Part shown: piece after piece, positions 36,457 through 46,204 of the stretch | Layout of the letters: each line of letters begins with the position of its first letter | Numbering within the stretch: position 1 is the first letter of the stretch | From: Anaerolineales bacterium | GTDB taxonomy: Bacteria; Chloroflexota; Anaerolineae; Anaerolineales; Villigracilaceae | NCBI GenBank assembly: GCA_016934715.1 | Contig: JAFGSI010000043.1 | Location: 1 to 64,000, forward strand | Direction of reading: 5' to 3' | DNA: 64,000 nt | Translations under genes and position numbers: made by a program | The notes under the pieces: model-generated | What the model was told of the DNA's origin: nothing | Database searches by the model: none | The model's input: only the letters and a program-made list of their open reading frames with translations

Positions 36457-37434
36457 TCAGGGCAGCAGGCGGGCCGGACCGCCGACCCCGGCGCGCAGCA
36501 CGTCGCGGACCCCCGGGACGGCGCGCAGGAACTCGATCACCTGGCCAGCCCGGGAGGCCTCGGTCAGCACGTGTACGTTCGGGCCGGCATCGACGGTATA
36601 ACAGACCGGCAGTCCCTGCGCCCGGGCTTCCCGCACGGCTGCCATGACCGCCAGGGTTGGCGGCTGCCAGTAGAACAGCTGCGGCGTGGAGGTCATCATC
36701 ACGGCGTGCATCAGGTCCGAGTCGAACTCGACGATCGCTGCCAGGGCCGCGAAGTCACGCTCCAGGATCGCCCGGCGGCACAGGTCCAGGCGGCGCGAGG
36801 TGTCGGCCACCCGTGCAGGCTGCAGCGGGGAGGTCCCGGCCAGGGTGTTGCCCACCGTTGAACCGGTCGGTTTGTGGACTGTGCTGACGATCGCCACGCA
36901 GTCGGCCAGGTCCCAGTGTGCGGGCGGGGCGATGGCGACGGCGTACGAGTCGGCGTCGCCTGTGCCGAGCAGCCACTCGGTGAATCCGCCCGGGATCGAG
37001 CGGCAGGCCGAGCCCGAGCCGCGGCGGGCCAGCCGGGAGAGCCCTGCCTCATCCAGGTCGAGGCCGGCCGCGCGTGAGCTGGCCAGGGCCAGGGCGGCGA
37101 AGGCCGAAGCCGAGGAGGCGATCCCCGCTCCGATCGGGAAGTTGTTCTCGCTGGCGACTTTGGCATGCAGCTCGAATCCAGCCAGTGCCCGCACCAGGTC
37201 GAGAAAGTTGGTGACGCGCGCCAGGGCGGCTCCCGCAGTGGGAATGCCGTTCAAGGTCAGCGAATCGGCTGCCTGGCCTGCCTCCCAGGCCACGCTGGTA
37301 CGGGTCTGCAGCCCGTCCAGGCTCATCGCGATCGAGCCGTTGGCGGGCAGGCGCAGGGAATCGTCGCGATTGCCCCAGTACTTGATCAGCGCGATATTCG
37401 GGCTTGCTTGGGCGGTTATGGATCTAGCATTCAT
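36457..37434 (-). CDS. mvaD: Mevalonate (di)phosphate decarboxylase, GHMP family
   Basis: 325 aa. N-terminal ASPNIALIKYWGNRD, LPANGSIAMSLDG, phosphate loop GIASSASAFAALALAS and RRGSGSACRSIPGGFTEW, followed by HAVMMTSTPQLFYW and YTVDAGPNVHVL. This is the ATP-dependent decarboxylation step of the mevalonate pathway. In some Chloroflexota the homologue acts on phosphomevalonate rather than the diphosphate (known for Roseiflexus), so the substrate is uncertain. A GATAAT box lies 5 nt before the ATG and no Shine-Dalgarno is visible. It is followed by the site-2 protease gene. Confidence 0.93.
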   Translation of the reverse strand: MNARSITAQASPNIALIKYWGNRDDSLRLPANGSIAMSLDGLQTRTSVAWEAGQAADSLTLNGIPTAGAALARVTNFLDLVRALAGFELHAKVASENNFPIGAGIASSASAFAALALASSRAAGLDLDEAGLSRLARRGSGSACRSIPGGFTEWLLGTGDADSYAVAIAPPAHWDLADCVAIVSTVHKPTGSTVGNTLAGTSPLQPARVADTSRRLDLCRRAILERDFAALAAIVEFDSDLMHAVMMTSTPQLFYWQPPTLAVMAAVREARAQGLPVCYTVDAGPNVHVLTEASRAGQVIEFLRAVPGVRDVLRAGVGGPARLLP

Positions 37435-37740
37435 TATGTATTATCCATGCTGCACTAACGGCTGGCGTTACTGAGCCTTGAAGAAGCAATGTCCTTTCGC
37501 AGTCTTTTCGGCACATGAGCCAGCCGCCATGTCTGGCGTACTCGGGCCCAGGAAACCGGCAAGTAGACCCTCGATGGGTGTCGCTCAGAGTACGTATTGG
37601 GACTTTTGTTTAACCCAAATCAGCAGCTACGTTGGGAGGGGGGTTGGACTCGCCCTTGAAACGGGAAAAACCCAAGGCCAGACAAATGCCCAAAAACGCG
37701 GCGCGCACCCACTGTCCTTGAACGCTTGATTGGGCAGTAC
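37435..37740. other. Intergenic region without a recognisable gene
   Basis: About 300 bp, lower in GC than its left neighbour. The 83-codon plus-strand ORF here has no coding-like composition or family resemblance. It marks the left edge of a region with long gaps. Confidence 0.4.
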
Positions 37741-38205
37741 TCACTGTGGAATCTTCTTCAGTGCGTGTTCGATATCCTTAACGCGATGGTAGCTGGAGTG
37801 ACCGTCAAGATCAAAGGGCCATTCCGGTCGGTGCTCCCTGTCACTGAACCATGCTTCGGGTGCATCTTGAAGCGCTGCCAGTACATCTTTTTGCACTTGC
37901 CTGTGCCAAGCTAAAACCTCCTGTGGGGAGCGATCACGCCAACGCTCGTAGATGAGGCGGTTCCCATCCGTCCAACTGAGCCCTTTCTCCTCTACCGGTA
38001 TGGGTTGTTTCCTGATTTTTCTGACCACGTCAGCCTTCCAATGGGTAATATGCGCCAGTGCATCTTTCACAGTCCAAGGGTCTTTGGTCTCGGGTCTGGG
38101 AAGCAATCTATTCCATTTCTTATCGGTAAGGTTTTCGACCAGATGATCCAGGCGTTCGAACTCTCGAATAGTGCGCCTGATTACTTCCTCGCGAGTATGA
38201 CGCAT
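37741..38205 (-). CDS. DinB/ClbS-DfsB-like four-helix protein
   Basis: 154 aa. MRHTREEVIRRTIREFERLD leads into the DinB-like pattern with WTVKDALAHITHWKADV (His of the metal site) and a late SSYHRVKDIEHAL helix. Members bind a divalent metal and serve as thiol transferases or, in ClbS, hydrolases giving self-protection. The start has AGGAGG 9 nt upstream; the longer reading is not conserved-looking. AT-richer codons than mvaD next door suggest a different origin. Confidence 0.85.
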   Translation of the reverse strand: MRHTREEVIRRTIREFERLDHLVENLTDKKWNRLLPRPETKDPWTVKDALAHITHWKADVVRKIRKQPIPVEEKGLSWTDGNRLIYERWRDRSPQEVLAWHRQVQKDVLAALQDAPEAWFSDREHRPEWPFDLDGHSSYHRVKDIEHALKKIPQ

Positions 38206-38858
38206 GAAAACGAACCTCCTGCATATTTTAACCCTGCTTGAACTCTGACTGCGTGTACCGCCCACCAGGGATTGAGCCGTTCCGCTCAAGTGCTTTTATA
38301 CCTGTGTGTCCCTCAGGCGCTTAATGAATTTTGCAGAGTAGATGGTGATTATTGCTAGTATAGAACAGATTCCTGTTTCGAACAATAATCACCAAACAGG
38401 AAGTCTTTGTGAAAGAACCACGGCCTGAGGGATTCAGGTCGCAGTAGTACTGTTTCCATTGTTTGGGGTGGGGGATTATAATCCGGGCAGTCAGGAAAAT
38501 AGGTTGTCCCCAAATCCGTCCCCGGCGGTCGGATCAACCCAAGGATCTGCACTCGCCACACCCCCGTCAACTACATTCTAGTCGACGTCGGCAATATGAT
38601 CGTGTCTTTCTGGGCCAAATTCATCGCAACATTTGGTTCCCGCAAGCTACCCCTGCCCTCATAAGGTCGTCACGGGGTGTTTGCAATTGCATCCTGAATC
38701 GCGTCGCACACTCCTCCGGCGCTTCATCTCCTTTACCCTGACCGGAGCGCTGGAGCGCATCTGCGCTGGCGGTGGCGCGAGATGCAGGAAAATTTCATGT
38801 ACAATTGGCAGGCCAGCGGCTCACAGAGGCCGCCAATCGCGGCGACAGAAAACATGCC
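38206..38858. other. Long intergenic region upstream of the helicase
   Basis: About 650 bp holding the 50-bp inverted repeat at 38344-38393 and a TACAAT box at 38800 that could serve the helicase. A short plus-strand open stretch (38503-38664) encodes VNYILVDVGNMIVSFWAKF but has no start codon and no recognised family. Nothing else is supported. Confidence 0.4.
38344..38393. repeat. 50-bp inverted repeat with nested inner stem
   Basis: Outer arms GGTGATTATTG and CAATAATCACC are perfect; an inner AACAG/CTGTT stem lies within the loop. AT-rich relative to the surroundings. It may be a regulatory hairpin or the end of a lost mobile element. Confidence 0.6.
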
Positions 38859-41800
38859 ATGAGCAAACTCACAGCCCAACTCTTTGCAGACTTCCCCTAC
38901 AACCACTACGCCAATGCGCGCAGCATCCAGCGCGGACAGGCCTACTACAAGGATGACCGCGTCTGGGATATTGAAATCTCTGAGGCCCAGGCTATTTGCG
39001 AGGTCAACGGTGACAGCAGCGACTACACCGTCACGATTGAAATTAACAAGAAAACCGGCAAACTGGCTTTCGCCTGTGACTGTCCTTATGCTTATGGCGG
39101 TAACTTCTGCAAACACATGGTCGCCGCCGGGTTCGCACTGAAAGATTATCTCGAAGAAACGGAAGAAGACTACGATGAAGATTATGAAGAAGAAGACGAA
39201 GAAGAATATATAGTGACGCCCCGAAAACCCGCCCCGCCCCAACAACCAACCCACTTTACTCGCCAGTGGAAAAACAAACTCGATAACGTCTTCCTGCAAC
39301 TGCCGCGATCGTCCTCCACCGGGGCAAATATCCAACGTTACGCCGCTTTCATCCTTATGGAAAAGGAGCACTCTTACTACGGGTTCGATTCTACCTTCAT
39401 GCCTTGCCTCGTCAAAGCCAAAAAGTGGACCGCCTTGCACGCACTCGCCGATGCCGGTCCTGAAACCATCAACGACCTGCTCGAGAAAAACCACGCCTGG
39501 ATCCATTTTTGCGATGAAATGTACTCGCAAACCAATCCGGCTGGTTGTCTCAACCTGAGCGGCGAAGCTTTCAACCTGCTCAATTTCCTGCAACAATATG
39601 CGCGCTATTTCGGCGGCATCAACATCATCAGCAACTTCTTCTCCATGCTGGCGCAGTTGGGCATCCCGGTCTTCCAGGCCAATCGATCCCGCAAAAGCGT
39701 GCAAGGCCGCCTCACGATCCTACCGGAGCCGGTCGAACTTCAGGTAACTTTTACCCGTCAAAAAGGCGACTTGCTGCTCGAAGCTGCCCTCCAGCATGGA
39801 AAAATGAGCACAGGTCTCCAGAAAGCTGAACTGGTCTCGCACAATCCGCCCTGGCTCATCAGCGGCAAGACCATCTTTTCGCTCAAAGAGTCCAGCCACA
39901 TCGCCCTGCTGCAAGCCTTCCCCATCGCCATCCCCGAAAGCGAAGCCGACTTCTTCCGCGAAAACTACCTGCGGCGAATCGCCGAGGTCCTGCCCATCGA
40001 AAGCGACCTGTTCCAGTGGCACGAAATCAGCGCCGGACCCATCCCGCGCCTGTACCTGCACGACGACAAAGACAACACCCTGCGCGCCGACCTGCGCTTT
40101 GCCTACGGTGAATACGAAGTCCCCGCCTCCAAAAACGGCGAAATCCAATCGGTCGAGACCGTCCCCGGCAGTTGGGACCTCGTCCGCGTCCAGCGCCAGC
40201 CCGCCCATGAGCAGGATACCTACCAACTGCTGGCCGACCCGGTTTACCGGCTCAAGCGCGCCGGCAGCCCCCACCCCTATGGCACTTTCGAATTACGCGC
40301 CCGCGCCCACCCCTTCGACTTCCTCCTGCACAGCATCCCGCAGTTAACCGCCGCAGGGTTTGAAATCTATGGCGAAGAAAAGCTCAAACTCGGCAAAATC
40401 AACCGCGCCACCCCCAGCCTGCGCGTCAACATCACCTCCGGCATCGACTGGTTCGACCTGAAAACCCTGGTCGAATTTGGCGACCAGCTCATCTCCTTCC
40501 ACGATGTGCGCAAAGCCCTCAAGCGCGGCGAACGCTACATCAAACTGGCCGATGGTTCGGTCGGGCAAATCCCCGAAGACTGGCTGCAAAAATACAAGCA
40601 TTTGTGGAATCTGGCGCACGAAACCGAAGATGGATTCCGCGTTAGCGACTTTCACATCCCCCTGATCGATGACCTGCTCGAAGAGAGCGCCACGATTCAG
40701 ACTCCCCCAGACCTACCCCAGCGCCGTGAGCGTTTCCGCAGCTTCGAGCGGATTGCGCCACACCCGCTTCCCGGCGGGTTTCGCGGCGAACTGCGTCCCT
40801 ACCAGAAACACGGCTTCGACTGGCTGCACTTCCTGCGCGAATACCGCTTTGGCGGCATTTTGGCCGACGACATGGGACTGGGTAAAACTGTCCAAGTGCT
40901 CACCTACCTCCTTTCGCTCAAAGAACAGGCCCAGGCCGAGGATAGAGCGGAAAATGCCCATCAGCGCCCGGCGACCCTGCTCGTCGTTCCCAAGAGTCTC
41001 ATCACCAACTGGCAGCGCGAATCCGAAAAATTCACCCCTGCCCTGCGCTTTTTGGAATACATGGGCAACTTCCGCAACAAAGACACGGCCATCTTCAACG
41101 ACTACGACGTGATTTTGACCACCTACGGTACCATGCTGCGCGATGTGGAACTGCTCAGCCAGTACGAATTTGATCACATCGCACTGGACGAATCGCAAGC
41201 CATCAAAAACCCGCTCGCCAAGAGCGCCAAAGCCGCGCGCCTGCTCAAGGCCCGCCACCGCCTGGTGATGACCGGCACACCGGTCGAGAACAACACCTTT
41301 GAGTTATGGTCGCAGTTTGCCTTTCTTAACCCTGGCCTGCTCGGCAACCTCGAGTATTTCAAAAAGGAATTTGCCACCCCCATCGAGAGCGGACAGGACG
41401 AAGCGACTGCCGCAACCTTGCGGAAGCTGGTATACCCGTTCATTTTGCGCCGCACGAAAGAGCAGGTCGCCCCGGAATTGCCGCCGCGCACCGAACGCAT
41501 TATCTACACCGATATGGATACCGCCCAGAAAAAACTCTACGCCCAGACCAAAGAGCGTTACCGCGCCGAACTGCTCGGGCTGATTGAAGGCGAAGGCATG
41601 GACGACGCCCGCATGAAAATTCTGGAAGGCCTGCTGCGCCTGCGCCAGATAGCCATCCACCCCGCGCTGGTCGAGCCGACGTATCACGGCCAGGCGCCCA
41701 AGTTTGAGTTCCTGTTCGAAACGCTGGAAACCTTGCAGGCCGAAGGCCACAAGGCGCTGGTCTTTTCACAGTTTATCGAAACACTGCGCCTGGTGCGCCG

Positions 41801-42200
41801 CGAGCTGGACAAGCGCGGCGTCCGCTACGAGTATCTCGATGGCAAAACCCGCGACCGGCAGACGCATGTTGACTTATTCCAGAACAACCCCTCCATCCCG
41901 TTCTTTCTCATCAGCCTGAAAGCGGGCGGCGTGGGGCTGAACCTGACATCTGCCGATTACGTGATCCATCTCGACCCGTGGTGGAATCCGGCTGTGGAAA
42001 TGCAAGCCAGCGACCGCGCCCACCGCATCGGCCAGGACAAGCCGGTTTTCGTCTACAAAATCATCGCCCGCGACACGGTGGAAGAGAAGATTTTGCAATT
42101 ACAGGATAAAAAGCGCGCCCTGGTGCAAAACCTGATTGCCACCGAAGCCAGTTTTTTCAAATTGCTCACCCGCGACGATGTCAGGATGTTGTTTTCGTAG
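38859..42200 (+). CDS. SWIM zinc-finger Snf2-family helicase (HepA/RapA-like)
   Basis: 1113 aa. An N-terminal SWIM motif (CDCPYAYGGNFCKHM), an acidic Asp/Glu/Tyr-rich stretch, a bacterial SNF2-associated region, then the ATPase: motif I DDMGLGKTVQ near residue 670, DESQ box, TGTPVENNTFELWS, and motif VI ASDRAHRIGQDKPV. ATP-driven translocase on DNA or on stalled polymerase. Start taken at the second ATG (38859) where the conserved N-terminus begins; no strong ribosome-binding site. Lys AAA and Glu GAA dominate, unlike rpoC or leuS, so the gene was probably acquired. Confidence 0.92.
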   Translation: MSKLTAQLFADFPYNHYANARSIQRGQAYYKDDRVWDIEISEAQAICEVNGDSSDYTVTIEINKKTGKLAFACDCPYAYGGNFCKHMVAAGFALKDYLEETEEDYDEDYEEEDEEEYIVTPRKPAPPQQPTHFTRQWKNKLDNVFLQLPRSSSTGANIQRYAAFILMEKEHSYYGFDSTFMPCLVKAKKWTALHALADAGPETINDLLEKNHAWIHFCDEMYSQTNPAGCLNLSGEAFNLLNFLQQYARYFGGINIISNFFSMLAQLGIPVFQANRSRKSVQGRLTILPEPVELQVTFTRQKGDLLLEAALQHGKMSTGLQKAELVSHNPPWLISGKTIFSLKESSHIALLQAFPIAIPESEADFFRENYLRRIAEVLPIESDLFQWHEISAGPIPRLYLHDDKDNTLRADLRFAYGEYEVPASKNGEIQSVETVPGSWDLVRVQRQPAHEQDTYQLLADPVYRLKRAGSPHPYGTFELRARAHPFDFLLHSIPQLTAAGFEIYGEEKLKLGKINRATPSLRVNITSGIDWFDLKTLVEFGDQLISFHDVRKALKRGERYIKLADGSVGQIPEDWLQKYKHLWNLAHETEDGFRVSDFHIPLIDDLLEESATIQTPPDLPQRRERFRSFERIAPHPLPGGFRGELRPYQKHGFDWLHFLREYRFGGILADDMGLGKTVQVLTYLLSLKEQAQAEDRAENAHQRPATLLVVPKSLITNWQRESEKFTPALRFLEYMGNFRNKDTAIFNDYDVILTTYGTMLRDVELLSQYEFDHIALDESQAIKNPLAKSAKAARLLKARHRLVMTGTPVENNTFELWSQFAFLNPGLLGNLEYFKKEFATPIESGQDEATAATLRKLVYPFILRRTKEQVAPELPPRTERIIYTDMDTAQKKLYAQTKERYRAELLGLIEGEGMDDARMKILEGLLRLRQIAIHPALVEPTYHGQAPKFEFLFETLETLQAEGHKALVFSQFIETLRLVRRELDKRGVRYEYLDGKTRDRQTHVDLFQNNPSIPFFLISLKAGGVGLNLTSADYVIHLDPWWNPAVEMQASDRAHRIGQDKPVFVYKIIARDTVEEKILQLQDKKRALVQNLIATEASFFKLLTRDDVRMLFS

Positions 42201-42618
42201 TTTTGATGGCATTCATCAATTCGAGTGCAATCTGTGAACCAATACCGTTCATGAGCGGGTAAATCGATACAGCTCCTTGCTGTCGGCTGCCTTCTCGGTG
42301 TCCTTCCCGGCTTGGTTACCACGACCATCCAACAGCTTGATGATCAGTGGTCGTGATCCACGGCTGGAGAGTTTCGGGCTCCAGGCAGGTGGATGAAACC
42401 GGCAGAATTCTTTTCCTTGCAGAGGATGTCACTGCCCCGGATGGTATCGCGGATGCGCCGGGTGACAATCTCCGGAAAAGTGTTGAGCAAACAGGGGCAA
42501 GTCGTGTTCGTGGTAAACGGCCAATCTGCAATCCATGTGGGCATGAGGCCATGGGGGTACTAAAAAAAGACGCCCCAGGAAACAGCCAGGAGTGCGAGTG
42601 ATTGCATATGCAAGTAAT
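42201..42618. other. Intergenic region with a possible gene remnant
   Basis: About 420 bp between convergent genes. Within it, minus-strand 42344-42544 is open and contains EIVTRRIRDTIRGSDILCKE, which resembles the helix before the signature of a GGDEF domain, but the signature itself is absent. No terminator with a clear T-run is seen. Confidence 0.35.
42344..42544 (-). pseudogene. Possible GGDEF-domain remnant
   Basis: A 66-codon open stretch. RRIRDTIRGSDILCKEKNSA followed by FIHLPGA fits the pattern seen around the GGDEF loop (R-x-D ... GGDEF ... LLP), but the GGDEF residues are missing and nothing upstream matches. Could be chance. Confidence 0.25.
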
Positions 42619-45384
42619 CTATTCGACGAGAGCCGGGATGCGTTCCAATCCTATTGTTTCAGCGGCGCGCAGGCGGTAGAGACCGTCGATCAAGATGTAA
42701 TTTTCACGTGTGCGGCGTACCTTGATGGGGGGACGAATCCCCACTATGCGCGCACGCTCGACGGCCTTCTCCAGTTTGGCGGGATCCAGACGCAGAGATT
42801 GGGAGTAGCTGCTCAGGCGGATCAGTTTCAGAGGAATCTCGACGATCTCTGCCTTTCCACCGGGTGGTTCTGGATTTTGGATGGGCGCCTTGGCGAAAGC
42901 GAATTTCAACTGGAAGCCCGTCTCCAGGATAAAGGCTTCTGTGATCCCAACCAGCTGTTCTGCCGATCGTTCTTCCCCTAATGTGACGTGCACCTCGGCT
43001 TTTTCCGGGTAAATGCTGGGCCCCTTGTGGATGGCGAGCCCTTCCGAGGCGAGTTTGGCGCGGGCGATATCCAGGATGGCACCCTGATTGGGTTGTGGAT
43101 TGATACTGAGTCCCCACCCGATCTTGGTGCTGAGTTCTGCGATCTCTTCCCGATAACGCTCTGCCACCTGGCGCGAGAGAAAGGAGAGTACAATTTCGTC
43201 GCCCTTCAAGCTGGTTCGGTAAAGCGAACTGCCCTCCAGCGCGGACTTTAGGAAAACGTAGGCAGCGTTGATTTCCATGCGTTGCCCAGTCGGCGTGACC
43301 TTCACTGGAGTAGAGACTGGTTGGGTGGCGATGGTCAGTTCCCAGCCGCTGATCTTTTCAAAGGCTGCCGCAAGCGCTGGGATTTCGTCTGGCTGTCCGG
43401 AAATCGTCACTGCCACCCGCTTCTGTTCCCGATGGATCGCCGGGCCCTTCACAATTGGGCAGCCCGCTGGCAGCATCTCGCGGACGAGGGCGTTGAGGGC
43501 ACTCTGGTTGGTTTCGGGGGTTACTTCCACCCGCCAGCCGGTCATTTGTTCCAATTGGGTAATCGAATCGGCGTAGGATATGCGGGCGGAATCGGGAAAG
43601 TCGAAGGTCAGGGTCAGTATACGATCTGCAAGACGGTAGCCACTTTTGCGCAGGCCTGCTTCGGGCGGAAAGTGCCCGCTGGCGGTGGCGATGGCCTGAT
43701 TCGGTTCTAGAATGGCCGCTTTCGCGGTTCCTGTGCGCAGGGGGGCAAGTTCTTCTTCGGTAGGGGGAAGTTCTCCCATCACGGCGAGAACAGCTTCGGG
43801 GTAGATCGCCTGCACCAATCCGAGGGCGACCTCCACCAGCAGATGGTCGCTTTCCACCGCACAGCAAAGGACCGGGGCAGCGGCATCTCCTTGAATCACA
43901 ATCCATTTCCCGACCGCATCTGCGTAGGCGGCCATTTTCTCGCGCCGCTGGCGGTTGAGTTCGGCCTGGCTGGCCCGCAGGTCATCAGATCGGTTAGGTT
44001 TTATGATGCGGGCGGTTTTCTCGAAGGACAGTTCGAACATCTGCCCGGCCTTGGGCAGGCGAACACTGCGTTGGCGGGCGACCAGGGCTTTCTCGATGCT
44101 GGCGCGGGCGCTTCCATCGCCGTGGACGAGGAATACAGTTTCGGGGTCAAGGGTTTCGGTAAGGTTGATGATTTGCGATTCGTCGGCATGGGCAGAAAGG
44201 GAGTAGGTGGCGATGCGACATTTCACGTCCACTTTGTCCTTCCCGAGATGGAGCGAGCCGGCACCGCGTTCGCCGAGTTCCTGAAGGCGGCGGCCAGGCG
44301 ATTCTTCGTCCTGGTAACCGGTAAGCAGGATGGCGTGTTCGGGTTTGCCGGCCAGGGCGCGCGCGTAACTGAGCGATGGGCCACCGGCCAACATGCCCGA
44401 ACTGGCAACGATGACCGCCGGCCCCGGATTCCACAGGATGGCATTGCGCTGGTCGTTGGATGCGACCGGGCGGATGTGGGCGTTGAAGAATTGCGCTCCT
44501 CGTTCTTGCAGGGCCAACGGAAGGGCCTCACCGAAGGCCGGGTAGGTCTGGCAGATCGTGCGCACCATGCCATCGGCCCAGATGGGAATGGCGGGCAGGT
44601 CGCCGCGCTGCTGGTGTTCGTTGAGGATGAGCAGGATTTCCTGAGCCCGCCCAAGGGCAAAAGCAGGGATCAGCACTTTGCCGCCCGCAGCTGTAACCTG
44701 GGCAACCGTCTCGACCAGTTTGCGCTCCTGGGCGGCGCGGTTGGCATGCAAACGTCCGCCGTAGGTGCTTTCAACGATGAAGGCGTCTGGGCGGAAAGCG
44801 GGTGGGCGCGCCCCATCCACGGTACGTTGGGGAGAGATGGAGAAGTCGCCGCTGAGGAGCAGGTTGCCTTCCTGGCTTTCGAGTCCAATCATGGCTGCCC
44901 CGATGATATGGCCGGCCGGGAAGAAGGTGACTGCCAGCCCATCGGTCACTGACAGGCGGGTCTTGAATGGCACAGGAACCATGGCAGACATCAGGCGCTG
45001 GACGGCGACCTCGTCAAAGATCGGCAGTTCGCCTTCTTCTTCCAGACGGCTTTGCATGATGCGATGCGAATCCTGGTGCAGGACGCGAGTGAGAGCGAGG
45101 GTCGGTGCAGTCGTATACACCGGCACATCCGGATAGCGTTCGAGCACCAGTTCAAGCGCGCCGGTGTGATCGATATGGGCATGGGTGATGAGCACGGCGT
45201 CGAGTTGGCCAGAGCCGCTTTCGATTTGGCTGAGGTCGGGAAGTTGATCCGCTTCTACAGAACCGCCTCTGGCCCGGGCTGACGGGCGAATGCCACAATC
45301 CACCAGGATACGCCGCCCGGCTGTTTCGATGAGGGTGCCGCTGGCGCCGACTTCGTCCGCGCCGCCCAGGAAGATGATTTTCAT
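42619..45384 (-). CDS. Metallo-beta-lactamase/beta-CASP nuclease with two repeat modules and a C-terminal ParB-like domain
   Basis: 921 aa. MBL core with THAHIDHTG (67-75), HIIGAAMIGLE, LLSGDFSIS, then the beta-CASP part (VESTYGGR, LIPAFALGRAQEIL, VASSGMLAGGPS) and RMMBL end (YSLSAHADESQ, FLVHGDGSA). This fits an RNA nuclease of the RNase J/CPSF type. Residues about 605-690 and 745-815 are two copies of one module (NQSALNALVREML/NQGAILDIARAKL, VKGPAIHREQ/HKGPSIYPEK). The last 75 residues (IPLKLIRLSSYSQSLRLDP, PPIKVRRTRENYILIDGLYR) look like a ParB/sulfiredoxin fold. ATG 45384 begins the conserved strand. Confidence 0.88.
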   Translation of the reverse strand: MKIIFLGGADEVGASGTLIETAGRRILVDCGIRPSARARGGSVEADQLPDLSQIESGSGQLDAVLITHAHIDHTGALELVLERYPDVPVYTTAPTLALTRVLHQDSHRIMQSRLEEEGELPIFDEVAVQRLMSAMVPVPFKTRLSVTDGLAVTFFPAGHIIGAAMIGLESQEGNLLLSGDFSISPQRTVDGARPPAFRPDAFIVESTYGGRLHANRAAQERKLVETVAQVTAAGGKVLIPAFALGRAQEILLILNEHQQRGDLPAIPIWADGMVRTICQTYPAFGEALPLALQERGAQFFNAHIRPVASNDQRNAILWNPGPAVIVASSGMLAGGPSLSYARALAGKPEHAILLTGYQDEESPGRRLQELGERGAGSLHLGKDKVDVKCRIATYSLSAHADESQIINLTETLDPETVFLVHGDGSARASIEKALVARQRSVRLPKAGQMFELSFEKTARIIKPNRSDDLRASQAELNRQRREKMAAYADAVGKWIVIQGDAAAPVLCCAVESDHLLVEVALGLVQAIYPEAVLAVMGELPPTEEELAPLRTGTAKAAILEPNQAIATASGHFPPEAGLRKSGYRLADRILTLTFDFPDSARISYADSITQLEQMTGWRVEVTPETNQSALNALVREMLPAGCPIVKGPAIHREQKRVAVTISGQPDEIPALAAAFEKISGWELTIATQPVSTPVKVTPTGQRMEINAAYVFLKSALEGSSLYRTSLKGDEIVLSFLSRQVAERYREEIAELSTKIGWGLSINPQPNQGAILDIARAKLASEGLAIHKGPSIYPEKAEVHVTLGEERSAEQLVGITEAFILETGFQLKFAFAKAPIQNPEPPGGKAEIVEIPLKLIRLSSYSQSLRLDPAKLEKAVERARIVGIRPPIKVRRTRENYILIDGLYRLRAAETIGLERIPALVE

Positions 45385-46204
45385 CGTGATCTCATGTTTC
45401 TTTTCTCGGTGCCTCGGATCCCGCGCGGGGCGTGCTCCAGGCCCGGCTGGCAAGTGCAGGTCGGATGACCTCCTCGGCTAGTTTACCACGAAGGTGGTGG
45501 CAGAGTGACCAATCGCATCAGGGCGATCGCATGAAATATGAGAGAATTTCTGTGAGCGGCAAGGAGTCTCCTGGCGGTGGAAGACCGACCCGCAGCCATC
45601 CTGGTCAAGCATTTTGAGAACTTTTCGGATCCTTGAACTGGAAAGGGCAAGGTGTACATCTGTCTGGAAATATTCCTCAGTCCCATACTTGCCGTGATCC
45701 GCGGAGCTGACGGTGGGAGTGGTGTTGCGCTATCTGGCAAAAACAAGAAAGCATGGCTGAAAACCTTAAAACTCCCATTGCCGCCTTGTTTACGGTTGCA
45801 ACAGTCGCGTGGGTGGATAGGTCGAGCAGAAGGGGAAGGCTGGTCGCTCAGCCGACCTCCCGACCTTGCATCTTGGGAGCAGGATCCAGAGCTTAATGGA
45901 TGAATGGTACAATTCATAGCGATGCCGCAGGGCCAGAGCCTGTCTTTCTCCGTCATGATGAAATTCTCTTTGCCCGGATCCCGGAGTCCAGGGCCGCAAG
46001 GTCTCCGGGAACAGGACAACTCAGAATCACGCTGACTTCACAGCTTTCTGTAAACAGCAATTCCTGCCTGCTTGGGTCGGGCATATACCGGATTGATCGT
46101 TCTTGCACAGAACACGGCCTCCACTGGTTCACTCCGTGTCATTTGTAATCGGGAAGGGTGCACCAACCGATTCCAGGTACATTCATGCCCAAGGAGCCTA
46201 TTCC
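45385..46204. other. Long intergenic region
   Basis: About 820 bp between divergent genes. The minus-strand ORF at 45483-46019 has no coding-like bias. A small palindrome ATGAAT-GGTACA-ATTCAT is at 45900-45917. No RNA gene was recognised. Confidence 0.4.

Noticed and set aside
37478-37729. 83-codon plus-strand ORF
   Set aside because: No recognisable family and no coding-like codon pattern.
38503-38664. Open stretch with VNYILVDVGNMIVSFWAKF
   Set aside because: Looks protein-like but has no start codon, is only 53 codons, and matches no family I recognise.
45483-46019. 178-codon minus-strand ORF in a long gap
   Set aside because: No family resemblance, Ser/Arg/Pro-rich composition and no ribosome-binding site.
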